Positions 34,369 to 47,129 of a DNA stretch of 64,000 nt are shown one piece after another (position 1 is the first letter of the stretch; every line of letters begins with the position of its first letter). The stretch covers positions 39,494,914-39,558,913 of the forward strand of contig NC_061794.1 of assembly GCF_021462225.1 (NCBI RefSeq). The letters are read 5' to 3'. A program made the position numbers and the translations under genes. The notes beneath the pieces were generated by a model that was not told where the DNA came from, searched no databases, and saw nothing but the letters and a program-made list of their open reading frames with translations. The DNA is from Girardinichthys multiradiatus. Lineage: Eukaryota; Chordata; Actinopteri; Cyprinodontiformes; Goodeidae.

Positions 34369-34870
34369 CAAAATTAATAACAGAAGAATTTACATGCCCA
34401 ATCTTTTCTTCTGAAATAATAATTACAAAAGTACCCGGCTGCGGTTCCAGGTACAGAGAACGTCTCAGTGTGGAGAAGACGTGAAGTGAATGCTCTCTTT
34501 ATTCCCTCCAATCAGAGACACGAGGTTGTAAACACACCAGAAAAGTAAACAACCCCCCTTATCACTAAAGACAAGCTCATGTTCTCAATCCCCAAATTAC
34601 AGCTCATTCGTTCATAACCGAAGCGTTTACCTCTTGAAGGATGCGTATGACTTAAATGCATAAACTCTAAAAGAACATTTGTTTTGATATTTTTAATTTA
34701 TAACTAACAAATCTGGCCCCACGGGTCCATCTGTGATAGTTCTGGCTGGAATCCAGTCCAGAGATGTCCTCCATCAAGTCTCTGTGTCCAACATGAAAAT
34801 CTGTCTGGACAGCTGTAGTGAGGTGTTCCTCAACCTGTGCTTCTGAGAGACGAAAACTGTTTTCTTCGTC

Positions 34871-37800
34871 TCATTCGGGCTTGAGTTCTTTTTCCTCGTC
34901 CTCATCGTCGGTGTCAAAGAACTCATCCTCAAAAAAAGTTCCTCCGAAACCATATTCCTGTGCGTGGACGGACACCTCGTTTGGCATCAAGTGGGGGGAT
35001 CCTTCAATAAAATCAGCAAACCTGTTGATTATGGAGATGATGTTAATATAACTGGAACCAGATATGTGAGCCCTGTTTTTCATCCCATTAGATAGTGCTC
35101 CCCCATTTCTCCTCTAGGTGAAGCCACTAACGGAGCTCCTGCAGCTACTAGTGTACTCCGTTCTTCCCTCAACATTGAAAGTTCTCCTGGACCAGTGCTT
35201 CAGGGTTGTTTTTATGTGTCTGCTCTGTCCTCTCAACGCCAGTGCTTCCTCAGGATGAGGGATTACTGATGACTACATGCAGTCAGCAGGGTGTTCTAAG
35301 ACTAGGATCAAACTGGAATATCTAGATATGACTAGATTATGTTGGAATGATTTAATTATACATTTCAGGATATGAATAGGACCAGTTTTTCTTGTGCATT
35401 GAGGCGACCTTTGTTGTCAACTGGTGCCTGAGAAATACATTAAATATGTCACATATTTAAAAGAAAAACGGTATTCACAAACTTTAACAATACGTGAGCC
35501 TACAGTTTCAGAACCATGGGTGTACAGAGTTCCTGTACAGTCTTGAAAATAATCTTTTCTTTTATCGTTTTTCATGCTTCGTCAACTATGGAAAAAAAAA
35601 CACAAAAAAAATATTCAAGCTTGATGGTGTTTTTGCGTTCCTTAACGGGTAAAGGGCAAGTTTTGAGAAAATAATGCACTTTTCACATATATCTATAATT
35701 AATGCTATTTTTTATCTTTGATTTACCACATCAGACATTGATTTTAGCAATTTGAAAAATCAACATTAGGGCTATTTGCAGGCTTCCTACACAGAATCAT
35801 ATCAGATTTGGTCCAGAGCTGTCAAACAGCCTTTACCACACTGCTTGTTTCATGATTTGTGGAACAAGGAGATAAAATAAATGGCGATTTATAAGATTTA
35901 TACTCATATGTCCATAGTGTTGGAAACCTGAAACATATTTATAAATTTGAATCTGGAAACGTGTTTGAGTTTTGAAAGTACAAAAATAAAGTTAGAAATT
36001 CAGCTTTGAGGTCATCTGGGGAGGACCAGGTTATCTAATGACTATTGCTCCTATTTAGAGCCTAGATAACGAGTAATGAAGTTACTGTGTAACAAACTGA
36101 AAACCTTAACAAGCTCTGAAAAGTTTTAGAAGCGACATCATGAGGTAAATAAACCAACTGTGTACAGACCAAGGGACTTCAAGGGATCAGATCATTATTT
36201 AACCTTTGATGTATCCAACATGACCCGTGAGTCAGTAAAGAAAACAAAGCAACTCAAATCATCACTTTCTAGTAACTAATTTATTTATCACAACATATTT
36301 TCATTGGTTTTATTGTGTTCTATTGTTTTAATTATGTTTTTTAATCACTGCTGCAGCTTTCGCTTTCTTTCAACACGTTACACTCAGGGAAGTCTAAAAA
36401 TCCAAACTGGCACCTTTTTGGGGACTGAAGCCTGGACACGGCCCGCCAGGGACTGAACTCTGGGCTGTTGCAGCATTTCCGCAGCTCCTCCAAAGCACGG
36501 CGGGTCTCTTCTTCTGCTTCTTTCTGATACTCCTCCTCAGTGAGCAAGCGTCGCGGCTGTGGCTTCCAGTAAACGTAGCCTCTGACCTTTCTGCAAAGTT
36601 CAGCAAATGTGATGTATAAGAAAAACAAATCTGCACACCCCTGGTAAAATGCAAGCTTTATGTGCTGTAGAAAAATAAAGAACTTGATCATTTCAAAACT
36701 TTTTTCATAAACTTATAAAAGGGAACTTCAATGCTTTCTTTTGCATCTGAGCCAAAGCCAATTCAAGAATCTTGGTTCCAGTTTAAAACTCAGAAGTAAA
36801 ACGATCCAGAGTCAAAGCAGCGGAAAACACTTTTTATTCTTATTTTTTTATTAGTAAATTTAAAGAAAAACTAATTATCAATTACTTGAACTATGAACAT
36901 TGGGTCATGATCTATCTCTAAGGGAGATAGGGTGAGGAGCTCGGCCATCTGGGAGGGGCTCGGAGTAGAGCCGCTGCTCCCCCACATCGAGAGGCGCCAG
37001 TTGAAGTGGCTCAGGCATCTATACCGGGTGTCTCCTGGACGCCTCACTCAGGAGGTGTTCCAGGCACGTCCCACTGGGTGGAGGTCCAGGGGACGACCCA
37101 GAACACGCTGGAGGAACTCTCAGCTGGCCTGGGAACGCCTTGGGCTCCCCCCGGAGGAGCTGGAGGATTGTGTCTGGGGAGAGGGACGTCTGGGTGTCTC
37201 TAATGAGTCTGCTGCCCCCGCGACCCGGTCCCGGATAAAGCGAAAGACGACGAGTACGAGTAATTATCAATTAGTTAGACCAATAGAAGAGCTAGTTTTA
37301 ATCTAGGAAAATAAAAATATCGGTCATCTAAGAAAGAATAAAATCCACATATTCATATTTTAATCTGTTAAAGGATTGCATTAAGATAAAGTCTGGAAAT
37401 TCGAACAAGTTTCACTTTTCCACACTTATCCAATCTTGGAAAGATGATCAAATTCCAGACCTTTCAAGGCTGCATTGGAAACATTAATCGATTGTAAATT
37501 AATTTCTACTGACCCTGGAGGATTTTCATGACATTTACCCATTTTCATCCTTAGCTGAAGTTATAATTTGCAGCCAGGTTAAAAAGGATCAAAGTGATCT
37601 CGTTGTAGAAATGTACCAGAGAAAAAAGGGAAGCGTGGACAAACGGTAGCACTGAAGAAGCTGTGAGAACATCTAGTTTGTACTGGTTCAGTTCCACATG
37701 TCACAACAATCCCCCCTATTCTCCATATGTCTGAACTAATATGCATTTTCTTCCAAATAAACATCTGAGCCTAGCTAAAATCTTCCAAAACCTCATTGGA

Positions 37801-40800
37801 CAATGTTTTATGGTCTGATGAAACCCAACAAACTTTTAGTTACAATTCCAAAAGGCAAAAGTGGCATTACAATGTTCCTTCACTCTAGAGGGAATTAAGA
37901 CTTTTTATCAAGGTGAATCAAATAGTGAACAGTTGATTTCTGCTTGAAAGCTGAAGTATTACTGTGACACCAAACATACATATATGGATATTTTTTATTT
38001 TTGTCCCTTTAACAGATTTGTTGGTATTTCTGCTTCATTTTACAAGAGATGTTTCACATTAAAGAATGAAAACCGTTTTCAAATAATTTAACGTGATTAC
38101 ATGTTTTTACATCACAAAAACCTGGCATTTTAAAAGGGGTGTGTAGACTTTTATTTTAATCCACTGTATGTGAATTAGAGCAAAGACTTGCTCCAGATGG
38201 AACAAACGTTAAATACTGAAAGCTGTTTGATAACAAGTACTAAATCTGTGAAATCATCTGAAAAGTTTCCCCACATGAATCTACTCCTGTACTCTATCGC
38301 CATCTTCTGTCAGCATTTGAGTACTGCATACCTCCACGCTTTCAATGCCAGAGTGACTGGGTATTCCAGATTTTTGGAGAGCAAAGATGCCACGATGATG
38401 GCAAAGGCAAATTGCTGGATCTGGATTCCCAGATAAATTAGAAGCAGTCCCAGCAGTTGCAGCGTCCATGACAGGATGTTGATGCTCTTTTCATCCACCA
38501 GAGGGCCGTAACGGTAGCACACAGCAAAACTGATGAATCCCACCGCCGTTACGTAACCTGACAAAAAGAAAAGGTAGCATGACTTGAGCAGTGTTAATGC
38601 CGTGTGTAATATGACCTTTCTTTAGCCACTTGGGTCTGTTTTCGACTTGATGTCAGCTCTTTACAAAACCTGCTATCTTAGTTGTTGTATACAAAAAAGG
38701 GGAGCAGTCACTGTGTGATGTTAGAACCCTTCAATGCACTTTATGTGATAGGCCAACACAAAGCAGAGCATCATTATGATATCGATGAAAAATTATACGA
38801 ACGTTTTACAAAATGAAAATCTGAAAAATTTGGGTTTGTATTCAACGTCCTGTCAGACTAAACACTTTGTAGAACCACCTTTCACTGCAGTAAAAGCTGC
38901 GGGTCTTTTCGGGAATATACACTGCTCAAAAAAATAAAGGGAACAGTCAAATAACACATCCTAGATCTGAATGAATGAAATATTCTCATTGAATACTTTG
39001 TTCTGTACAAACTTGAATGTGCTGACAACAAAATCAGACAAAAATCATCAATGGAAATTAAATTTATTAACCAATGGAGGCCTGGATTTGGAGTCACACA
39101 CAAAATTAAAGTGGAAAAACACACTACAGGCTGATCCAACTTTGATGTAATGTCCTTAAAACAAGTCAAAATGAGGCTCAGTATTGTGTGTGGCCTCCAC
39201 GTGTCTTTATGACCTCCCTACAACGCCTGGGCATGCTCCTGATGAGACAGTGGATGGTCTCCTGAGGGATTTCCTCCCAGACCTGGACTAAAGCATCCGC
39301 CAACTCCTGGACAATCTGTGGTGCAACGTGACGTTGGTGGATGGAGCAAGACATGATGTCCCAGATGTGCTCAATAGGATTCAGGTCTGGGGAACGGGCG
39401 GGCCAGTCCATAATCAATGTCTTCATCTTGCAGGAACTGCTGACACACTCCAGCCACATGAAGTCTAGCATTGTCCTGCATTAGGAGGGACCCAGGGACA
39501 ACCGTACCAGCATATGATCTCACAAGGGGTCTGAGGATCTCATCTCGGTACCTAATGGCAGTCAGGCTACCTCTGGTGAGCACATGAAGTGCCTTGTGGC
39601 CCTCCAAAGAAATGCCACCCCACACCATTACTGACCCACTGCCAAACAGGTCATTCTGAAGGATGTTGCAGGCAGCAGATCGCTCTCCACGGTGTCTCCA
39701 GACTCTGTCACGTCTGTCACATGTGCTCAATGTGAACCTGCTTTCATCTGTGAAGAGCACAGGGCACCAGTGGCGAATTTGCCAATCCTGGGGTTCTCTG
39801 CCAAATGCCAAGCGTCCTGCACGGTGTTGGGCTGTGAGCACAACCTCCATTTGGGACGTCGGGCCCTCATACCATCCTCATGGAGTCGGCTTCTAACCTT
39901 TTGTGCAGACACATGCACATTTGTGGTCTGCTGGAGGTCATCTTGCAGGGCTCTGGCAGTGCTCCTCCTGTTCCTCCTTGCACAAAGGCAGAGGTAGGGG
40001 TCCTGCTGCTGGGTTGTTGCCCTCCTATGGCCTCCTCCACGTCTCCTGGTGTACTGGCCTGTCTCCTGGTAGCGCCTCCAGGCTCTGGACACTACGCTGA
40101 CAGACACAACAAACCTTCTTACCACAGCTCACATTGATGTGTCGTCCTGGTTGAGCTGCACTACCTGAGCCACTTGTGTGGGTTGTAGAGTCCGTCTCCT
40201 GCTACCACGAGTGTGAAAGCACCACCAACATTCAAAAGTGACCAAAACATCAGCCAGAAAGCATCAGTACTGAGAAGTGGTCTGTGGTCCTCACCTGCAG
40301 AACCACTCCTTTATTGAATGTGTCTTGCTAATCACCAAAGATTTCCTCCTGTTGTTTATTTCATTTACACAACAACATGTGAAATTGATTGTCAATCAGT
40401 GTTGCTTCCTAAGTGGACAGTTTGATTTCACAGAAGTTTGATTTACTTGGAGTTATATTGTGTTGTTTAAGTGTTCCCTTTATTTTTTTGAGCAGTGTAT
40501 TTAGCAGCTTTGTACATACAGTCTGACATTTTTACCAATTTTTTTTACAAATTAGTACAAGCTATGCAAGATTCGAAGAGCATCTTGAAATTCAATTTCT
40601 AAGAGTAGTCACAGATCTAAAGTATTCTGTTGCAGCTCTGGCTGTATATTAAAGGTCACTGTCCTAGTCCCAAGGGTTTTCCCATTCTTTAACTGGTTTT
40701 CTAGCCAAATTCCCCTATATTTAGCTTCATTTATCATCGCATCAGATCTGACCATCACGCTGGTCCCCTGCTTAACAAAAGCATCCCCACAGGATGACGC

Positions 40801-43800
40801 TGCCGCCACCATCTTTCACCCCAGAGGATGCCGTGTTCAGGCTACTGTGTTGTTAATTTTCTGCCACACCTTGAATTTTGCAAGGAGGCCAAAATGTTAA
40901 GTTTTCATCTCTGACTACAGCACCTTCTTCCACGTTTGCCGTTTCCTCTACATGACTTCAAGAAAAGTTAAGATGAATTTTTGGTTTTCTTACAGCAACG
41001 TCTTTCTTCTTATTTGTGGAATTCACAACTAATAGCTGCTCTCTTGACAGATTCTTCGACCTGAGCTGTGGAGCTCCTCCAGAATTACCCTAGGGCTCTT
41101 GGCTGCCTCTTTTGACTAATGATCTTCTTGCCTGGCCTGTCAGTTTATATAGACAAGCATGTTCCGATACTCTTTCCATCGGATGATGGACCGAGAAGCG
41201 CTCTGTGAGATATTGTTTTATATATAAATATTGTATTATAATCTAACCCTGCTTTAAACTACTCCACACCTTTACGCCTGACATATCTGCTGTTTTCCTT
41301 CATCTTTATGATGCACTTTGTTCACTAATATTCTCTGACAAAGCTGCAGGTATTCACAGAGCAGCTGGATTTATACTGAGATTAAATTACACAGTTGGAC
41401 TGATAACGCTGCATTTAGGGGGATCAGACTAAAGAAGGATGAATTATAATATTGCTACAATTTTCAGTTCTTTACTTGTAAAATAATAGAGAATCATGGA
41501 ATATTTTCTTTCCACTTCACCATTGTGCACTACTTTGCATTGGTCTATCACATAAGATTATGCTAGAACGCATTGACGTTTGTAGGTGTAAAATGATAAA
41601 AATGAGAAACGGTATGAATACTTTTGCAAGGCAGGTATTGTTAAAGTTGTTCTTGCCAGATCCACTTTGTTATTGTCGGTGTTGAAGACGAGTCTGTACC
41701 TAACGCAGCGTGCCAGTGCTCTCGTAGGATTACCCCGAGGTTCCTGCAGGCAAGCTGGATGGCGTACAGGGAGAAAGACCACCCGCCCACAATAAGCATG
41801 TAAAAGGGGCTTTTCTGTGGAAAACAGCAGGTGCAAAAATCAAGCACTGGATCATTGAGGCTTTAATTATGAAGTGATAAACATTTGGATTGAAATAACT
41901 TACCTTTGGCAAAAAGCGTGACAGAATGAAAAAGAAGATGATGAGAGAGGCGAGCATGCCTGTGCTCATTCCAGCAGTGTAGAAGAAAAGCTGACTCCTT
42001 CAGTAAAGGATCAAAACATAAAAGAAAAATCAAACGAATCCTGTTAAAACGTAAAATGCAGAACTGATTTTGGAAAGATAAATACCTGCTAAGAGATTCT
42101 GCAAAAACAAACAGCAGCGCCCCAGAGAGGAAGACTAAAAACAGATAGATATCAAACTCTGCAAGAAAAAGAAAGTTAGCTGTGAAACATGAACAAACCC
42201 TTGGACTTTGAGCAAAAGAATCAGCAGAATCCCTTTGGAAAGGAAAAGTCACTTATCTGACCAAATAATATTTATTATGTAGTCCCAATAAACTCTTTCT
42301 TCAGTCATAATAAAAGTACCTTTCTCACAAACACTGTTGTAGTTTCTTATAAGTGTGATGTTTTTCTGACATTCCAATCCAGGGTTTCCCCGACCGTTCT
42401 CCAAGGTGGGCGCTCCCACAGGACCGCCCGCACCCTCAAGGAAATCATGACGTAGTAAATTATTAAACGTTTGTGGGTGTTCACACGTTACCAATTTAGT
42501 GCGGCAGGAGAGGGACTACATGGTTTCCAACTTATGGTGGAGGAACACACCTATTTTTTATTTTATTTTCTAAATAACCCGTGTATGGAAGCTCATATGG
42601 GCCAAAACTAATTTACCTGTTGTTTTATGCGTCCGTTTCAGGCGTGCATTTCAAATTAAGCAGATCTCTATTTAAATAAAAAAATGTTTAAATGAGCCAG
42701 TCTTCTGAATGGTCCCGACAGGGATGGAGGCAGGATTTCAAAATAAAATCCAGGTCCTAGGCTCTCTGTCATTGACATGTTAAACACATCAGCAGGAAGT
42801 GAACACATGAACTCACACTGAATATCAGAGACCGTAAAGTGTCTCAATGTTTGTTGACTTTTATTCATTTACTTTGGTTAAGTTGTTTATTTAAACATCT
42901 GATTAACTAATAAACCATGATAAATGTGTTTTTACTTTAGAATATTGACGTTGATGAGCATCTTATTTGTTTGAATTTTTTGCAAACCAAAATTAAAATG
43001 TCTATAAATATTGAAGGACTTCTAAATTAAGTCTACAAAACAAGTTTTGGATTCATTACTGAATAATGCAGAGCAATTAATTTGATTAAGAATTGTAATA
43101 GCTGCCCAGCTCTAATAGATATAGATGAAGACAAAAATAAATAAAGCTAGACAGGTAGAGAACAAATAGAAACATAAAAATAAAATGATAAATACATAGA
43201 TATATACATGGACAGATACATAAAGGAGTGTTTGTTCAATAACTGAACTTATACAGGGTTTATATTGATTTTTATGTTTTATTGACTGATTATTGATAGA
43301 AACATGAAACTACGACTTCTTTAGGTGTTTGTGTCGGTACAGTGGATCAAGGAAGGCCATCTCTATCTTTTCCTTATATTTTAATTTATTTCCCCTGAGA
43401 TTAAAAGATAAGTCAAAATTATCATTAGGTCATTAAACTCCTAATTAGATCATCAAACATGACAGATACTTGATCATTTGTAAGCTTTCAATCATCTTTG
43501 CTCTTGTACAAATAGAGCTATATTTCCATCCTGACTCAAGTAAAGCTGTGTTGTTCACAATTATTTATTGCCCTGCTTATTATTCACTAAGAATTATTGT
43601 GTTTATTTAAGTAAACATCAGAGCATTATTTTAGAAGAGATGTTTCTTCCTATATTCATCAACTCTAACAGGTTAGGTTTTATATGTTTCATTTTCAATT
43701 AAATTTAATTATCTTCTTTTTAAGAGCTCCTGAAGACTCTGGAAAGGTGTGAGGGTGCTACATCTGTCACTAACCGGTTAGCAGAGGCTCTGCATTGGTT

Positions 43801-46780
43801 TCCAACTTACTGCGGATGGGTTTCACAGAGTACGGAGCTCCAGCAGTAGGATCCACCCTGAAGCAGGTCTTCTTGCTGAACAGGTTGATGTTAATGAAGG
43901 TTTCATTGTGACGTTCCCGTAAAAAACCTTGAAACCAGCTCCAGAAACTGAAGCGATCCAGCTCCTGCAGCTCCTCCTCACCTTCCACAGTCTCCACCTT
44001 AAACAACTTTGAACTCCACACTTTCACCTGTCAGAAATATGCACTAAGTATATACTTTAACAATAACAACCAATGCACAGTGCATGTTCCTAGAATCCAA
44101 AGAATTTAAAGTAAACAGGGTATCTGCACGTTTCAGTAAGTTAAATTTAGGACTTTTAAAACATTTTAAAGACCATTAGGAAGATCATCAAGATGAAAGC
44201 TGATGGTTGATGTGTTTATGAACTTAGCTCTTACTTTTGTTGCCTCTAATTATTTTTTCCAGTTTTTTGAGATTTTGATAAACACCTGAATTTCTCAGGA
44301 TCAAATCACAGAACAAACAAAGGCTGCCAGCTCTTTTACTCTGTGAAAAAGCCTTCCTGCAAACCGGAGGGAGTTTAGAGTTTGGATGTTTTTAAAGATC
44401 TTCTCAGACTCTCAATTCTTCATCATCTTATTGTCAATATAATTACTTGTTTTTAAATGTTTACTTTATTTAATCATTTTATTTTGTGTGCTTCTAATGA
44501 TTCTGTGTCTGTCCTTCTGTTTTTAACCCATCAGCCACTTGATGTTTAATAATAATAATAATAATCATCTTTATTGGTCATTGCACCTGTACATTACAAC
44601 GAAATTTGTCCTCTGCATTTAACCCATCCCTTATAGGGAGCAGTGGGATGTTACACCTGACTGTATGAAAAGTGCTCTACAAATAAAGTTTGATTGACTG
44701 ATTGGTGTGTCTCTGGGGGCAGGTGAATATAATCGTGTAAACCAGTTTCCATTTAGGCCTCAATAACAGTCGTTTACAGATATCCAGAGTTGGACAGTAG
44801 ACTTCGGTGAATTTTGACTGTTAGAATTAGGTTTTCTGTGCCTTTGTTTAGCTGCACTTTAGACCTCCTCCACTCTCATCAACTCTTCCATGTACTGTCT
44901 GACTATGAACCATAAAAAGACAGCAGGAACGTTGTCTAAATGAACTGAAGAGAAACACAATACAGCAAACCAGTCTCTACACGTAGATCCCAAATCAATT
45001 TGCACATTTTAAAGCAGTTTAACTGGGCCATCAATCCCAGTTGCATAATGTTTTGGATCTGGGACGAAGACACCCAGAAGGAAAATATTATATCACATAT
45101 TGCATAGCGTAATCAATTTTTTTTTACATTTTGTGGAACTTGCCTGAATGCTTGTCCACGTTTGCCTCCAGGTTGGAACAACTGAATTCTTGTAGCAGAA
45201 CCGGTTGAGCCCCGACATGACATACTGCTCCCCGTCTTGCAGATCAGTTATTGAAGGCGTGTCACCTGGATTGAACAAGAACACACACACACACACACAC
45301 GTATGACTGTATCCCACATTTTTAGTTTCTGAGAAGAAATGTTGGCCAGAAAAAATTTCTGATTTATATGTCATTAAAAAAGCAAATGAAGACTTTTCTC
45401 CTGCGACCCTGCAGGGATAAGCAGGTATAGACGATGTATGCATGGATTTGTCTTTTTAAATGCATTGTTGTGGTTCTTTTATATTTTTGTTTGTCTATAG
45501 CATGTCTGTTCAGGGCTGCATGATATTAGAAGGTTTTGTCATGGCGATAACCGTACATTATTTGATTAGTGCTGAGACAATTACATTAGCATGTAAAATG
45601 CAAGGTCATAACACTTACAGTTTGAAATATTGGTTAACAAATACTACATTCCACACAATCCTTTACGCTGTGAATATTGCGATAATATATTTGCCAAATA
45701 TTGTGCAGCCCTCTCTGTTCTGTTTTCTGTTTTTAGAATTTCTTAACCTGACATTTTATGTTTAGATTATATTTTACATTGTACATAAATAATAATTAAG
45801 TACGTACTTACTTTGTGGCCATGATTTAAAAACAAAATCAAATGAAAATAACCATTCTTTTAGCTAAATCAAACCTTTAAAAAGATGACTAAAACATGCA
45901 AATACATTCCTAAAAATGTATATTCAGCTAACTTTGTAAAACATTTACTCAGCAGAAATTCTGCTGATTTATTCTATTTGTCAAACTGTCAACTAATTAA
46001 GGTTGCACAACAGCGGAAAAATCCAACACTGAATTTTGTCATTAGTGTGAAAAACTAAAGGGGAAAACACAAATCAGTAACAGCTGCTGATTATGCTTCA
46101 ACCAGGCAATACATTATGACCCATTATTTAGTAGGTTCTCGACATGCAAAACAACTGTTGATATCACATAAGACGCAACACAGAGTCAAGGATAAACTGA
46201 TACAAGAGGATGACAACCTTTAGGAGGGTTAAGAACAGACATGGATAAAAGCAGGACTCAGGCTCCATTCTTTGCTCCTCTCGGTTCATCCCTAAGATGG
46301 GCTGAGGGGGGCCTGGTACCGAAGGTGAATGTCACTCTGTATCTGTTTCATTGTATTCTCTCTACACTGATCATTTTGGCATTAAATCTTGATTTTATAC
46401 TGAACCATTTCTCATTATTTCACAAGGTAAATACTTTGCTGGTTTTACTGGTTGGGTCTCGGAACTGGAAAGAAACGGACCCGGTGGTGCATAGGGGGGA
46501 AAGAGAGTAAAAACTCCCATTTTACAACACCCATAACTGTCACACAAACTCGGCCAAAGTCCACTTTAAAATGGATACAAACACAAGCTAACTTTATTAG
46601 CCGTAGCTTGTTAAATATACGTTACAAATCACCGAAGCTCTCTCGGCCTGCTTTGTAACGCAGCTTCTTACCTGTTTTTTGGTGTGAAGTCTGAGGTAAG
46701 CACATAAAAAGCACCGTGAAAACCAGTAACTTAGAACTTGCTGAGATGTAACCGTTTATACTTTTCATGCATCCCGCCAT
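34871..46780 (-). CDS. nemp1: Nuclear envelope integral membrane protein 1 (TMEM194A), nine coding exons
   Basis: Inner nuclear membrane protein that contributes to nuclear envelope stiffness, binds RanGTP through its nucleoplasmic tail and is needed for fertility and eye development. Coding exons, in order of translation: 46780-46672, 45265-45144, 44027-43811, 42158-42086, 41997-41904, 41814-41700, 38557-38332, 36590-36414 and 35021-34871. All phases join, giving about 427 aa (human 444). MAGCMK plus a hydrophobic signal peptide starts the protein. The luminal domain has conserved RFCYKN and KTCFRV cysteines. About five membrane segments follow ([70 protein letters not shown]). The tail has [38 protein letters not shown] and an acidic end. 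Intron 2 uses a GC donor. An upstream in-frame Met at 46876 is less likely, as human NEMP1 also starts MAG-MK. Confidence 0.95.
35085..35430 (+). mobile_element. L2-type LINE 3' UTR copy in nemp1 intron 8
   Basis: 'taggtgaagccactaacgga', then 'gttctcctggaccagtgctt' and a Leu/Ser-coding 'ctgctctgtcctctcaacgc', parallel the split L2 copy at 13.0-14.4 kb. No GAATT tail is kept. Confidence 0.6.
36885..37260 (+). mobile_element. Short Rex3 copy in nemp1 intron 7, with 13-bp target duplication
   Basis: Codes the Rex3 RT C-terminus ([48 protein letters not shown]) and ends in the CCCGGATAAAGCG...GACGAGTACGAG tail. TAATTATCAATTA flanks both ends (36872-36884 and 37261-37273). It is truncated at the 5' end and lacks about 70 bp internally relative to the 15.8-kb copy. 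Confidence 0.88.
38930..40497 (-). mobile_element. Tc1/mariner transposon, 1568 bp, perfect 26-bp ends
   Basis: Identical inverted ends start CACTGCTCAAAAAAATAAAG and run for 26 bp, flanked by TA on each side (38928-38929 and 40498-40499). A transposase gene lies inside on the minus strand. The exact ends suggest a fairly recent insertion. Confidence 0.92.
39178..40200 (-). pseudogene. Tc1/mariner transposase, three breaks
   Basis: The minus-strand reading has the paired HTH region ([20 protein letters not shown], then [14 protein letters not shown]). In the next frame come [10 protein letters not shown] (first Asp), [11 protein letters not shown] and [10 protein letters not shown] (second Asp). 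In a third frame comes [18 protein letters not shown] with the catalytic Glu, ending GGHTQY. An in-frame TGA lies just before the first long frame (about 40133), and frameshifts lie near 39.8 and 39.4 kb. Inactive; the ends could still be moved by a transposase supplied elsewhere. Confidence 0.85.
44540..44700. repeat. Dispersed repeat fragment with (AAT)n
   Basis: An AAT run is followed by 'tacaacgaaatttgtcctct' and 'gcatttaacccatcc', a common teleost repeat phrase, then a LINE/SINE-like 'gctctacaaataaagtttga' tail. In nemp1 intron 2. Confidence 0.5.
45280..45300. repeat. (CA)n microsatellite next to nemp1 exon 2 acceptor
   Basis: About ten CA units on the plus strand (TG on the sense strand), ending about 15 bp upstream of the nemp1 exon 2 acceptor. 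It may take part in the pyrimidine-poor acceptor tract. Confidence 0.8.
45512..45712. mobile_element. hAT-like MITE in nemp1 intron 1
   Basis: A 201-bp noncoding element with inverted ends AGGGCTGCA-T/C-G/A-ATATT. Flanking 8-mers gtctgttc (45504-45511) and ctctgttc (45713-45720) differ by one base and fit the 8-bp target duplication of hAT transposons. Confidence 0.75.
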
Positions 46781-47129
46781 GATGATTTTGCTAACACCCT
46801 CCTCGTCGAAAGTCTTCTCCTGACTCTTCCGCTTCGATGAGTTACAGGCGAGACAGCCAATCAAAAGACCAGGCAAGGTGACGTCATCGCCAGTGGCTGA
46901 TGATGGTGCGTTCGGACTCTAGTCCTTCACTTGTTGGTTATTCTCCTTAACGTGAGGAATATGTGCTAAAACCTTTATTTTCAAGTTTAAACAGTAAAAC
47001 TGTCTCAAGATATGATGTAAACCACTTTGAAATTTCTATTTCTTTATTAAAACCAAACCTTGCCTTTTAAAGTAATGCCTTTTCTTAACGAAATTCTCAT
47101 TTAAACTCTTAACAGCATTCCATTGAAAT

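Larger units (their letters stand above)
38690..41640 (-). mobile_element. Tc1-like fossil in nemp1 intron 6, split by a younger mariner
   Basis: The left part (about 38690-38929) and right part (40498-41640) form one decayed Tc1 element in reverse orientation. They include 'gtgataggccaacacaaagc', 'ccccacaggatgacgctgcc', 'gcaccttcttccacgtttgc', 'gcctggcctgtcagtttata', and the end block 'gaatacttttgcaaggcagg'. It was interrupted at a TA by the element at 38930-40497. Confidence 0.75.
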
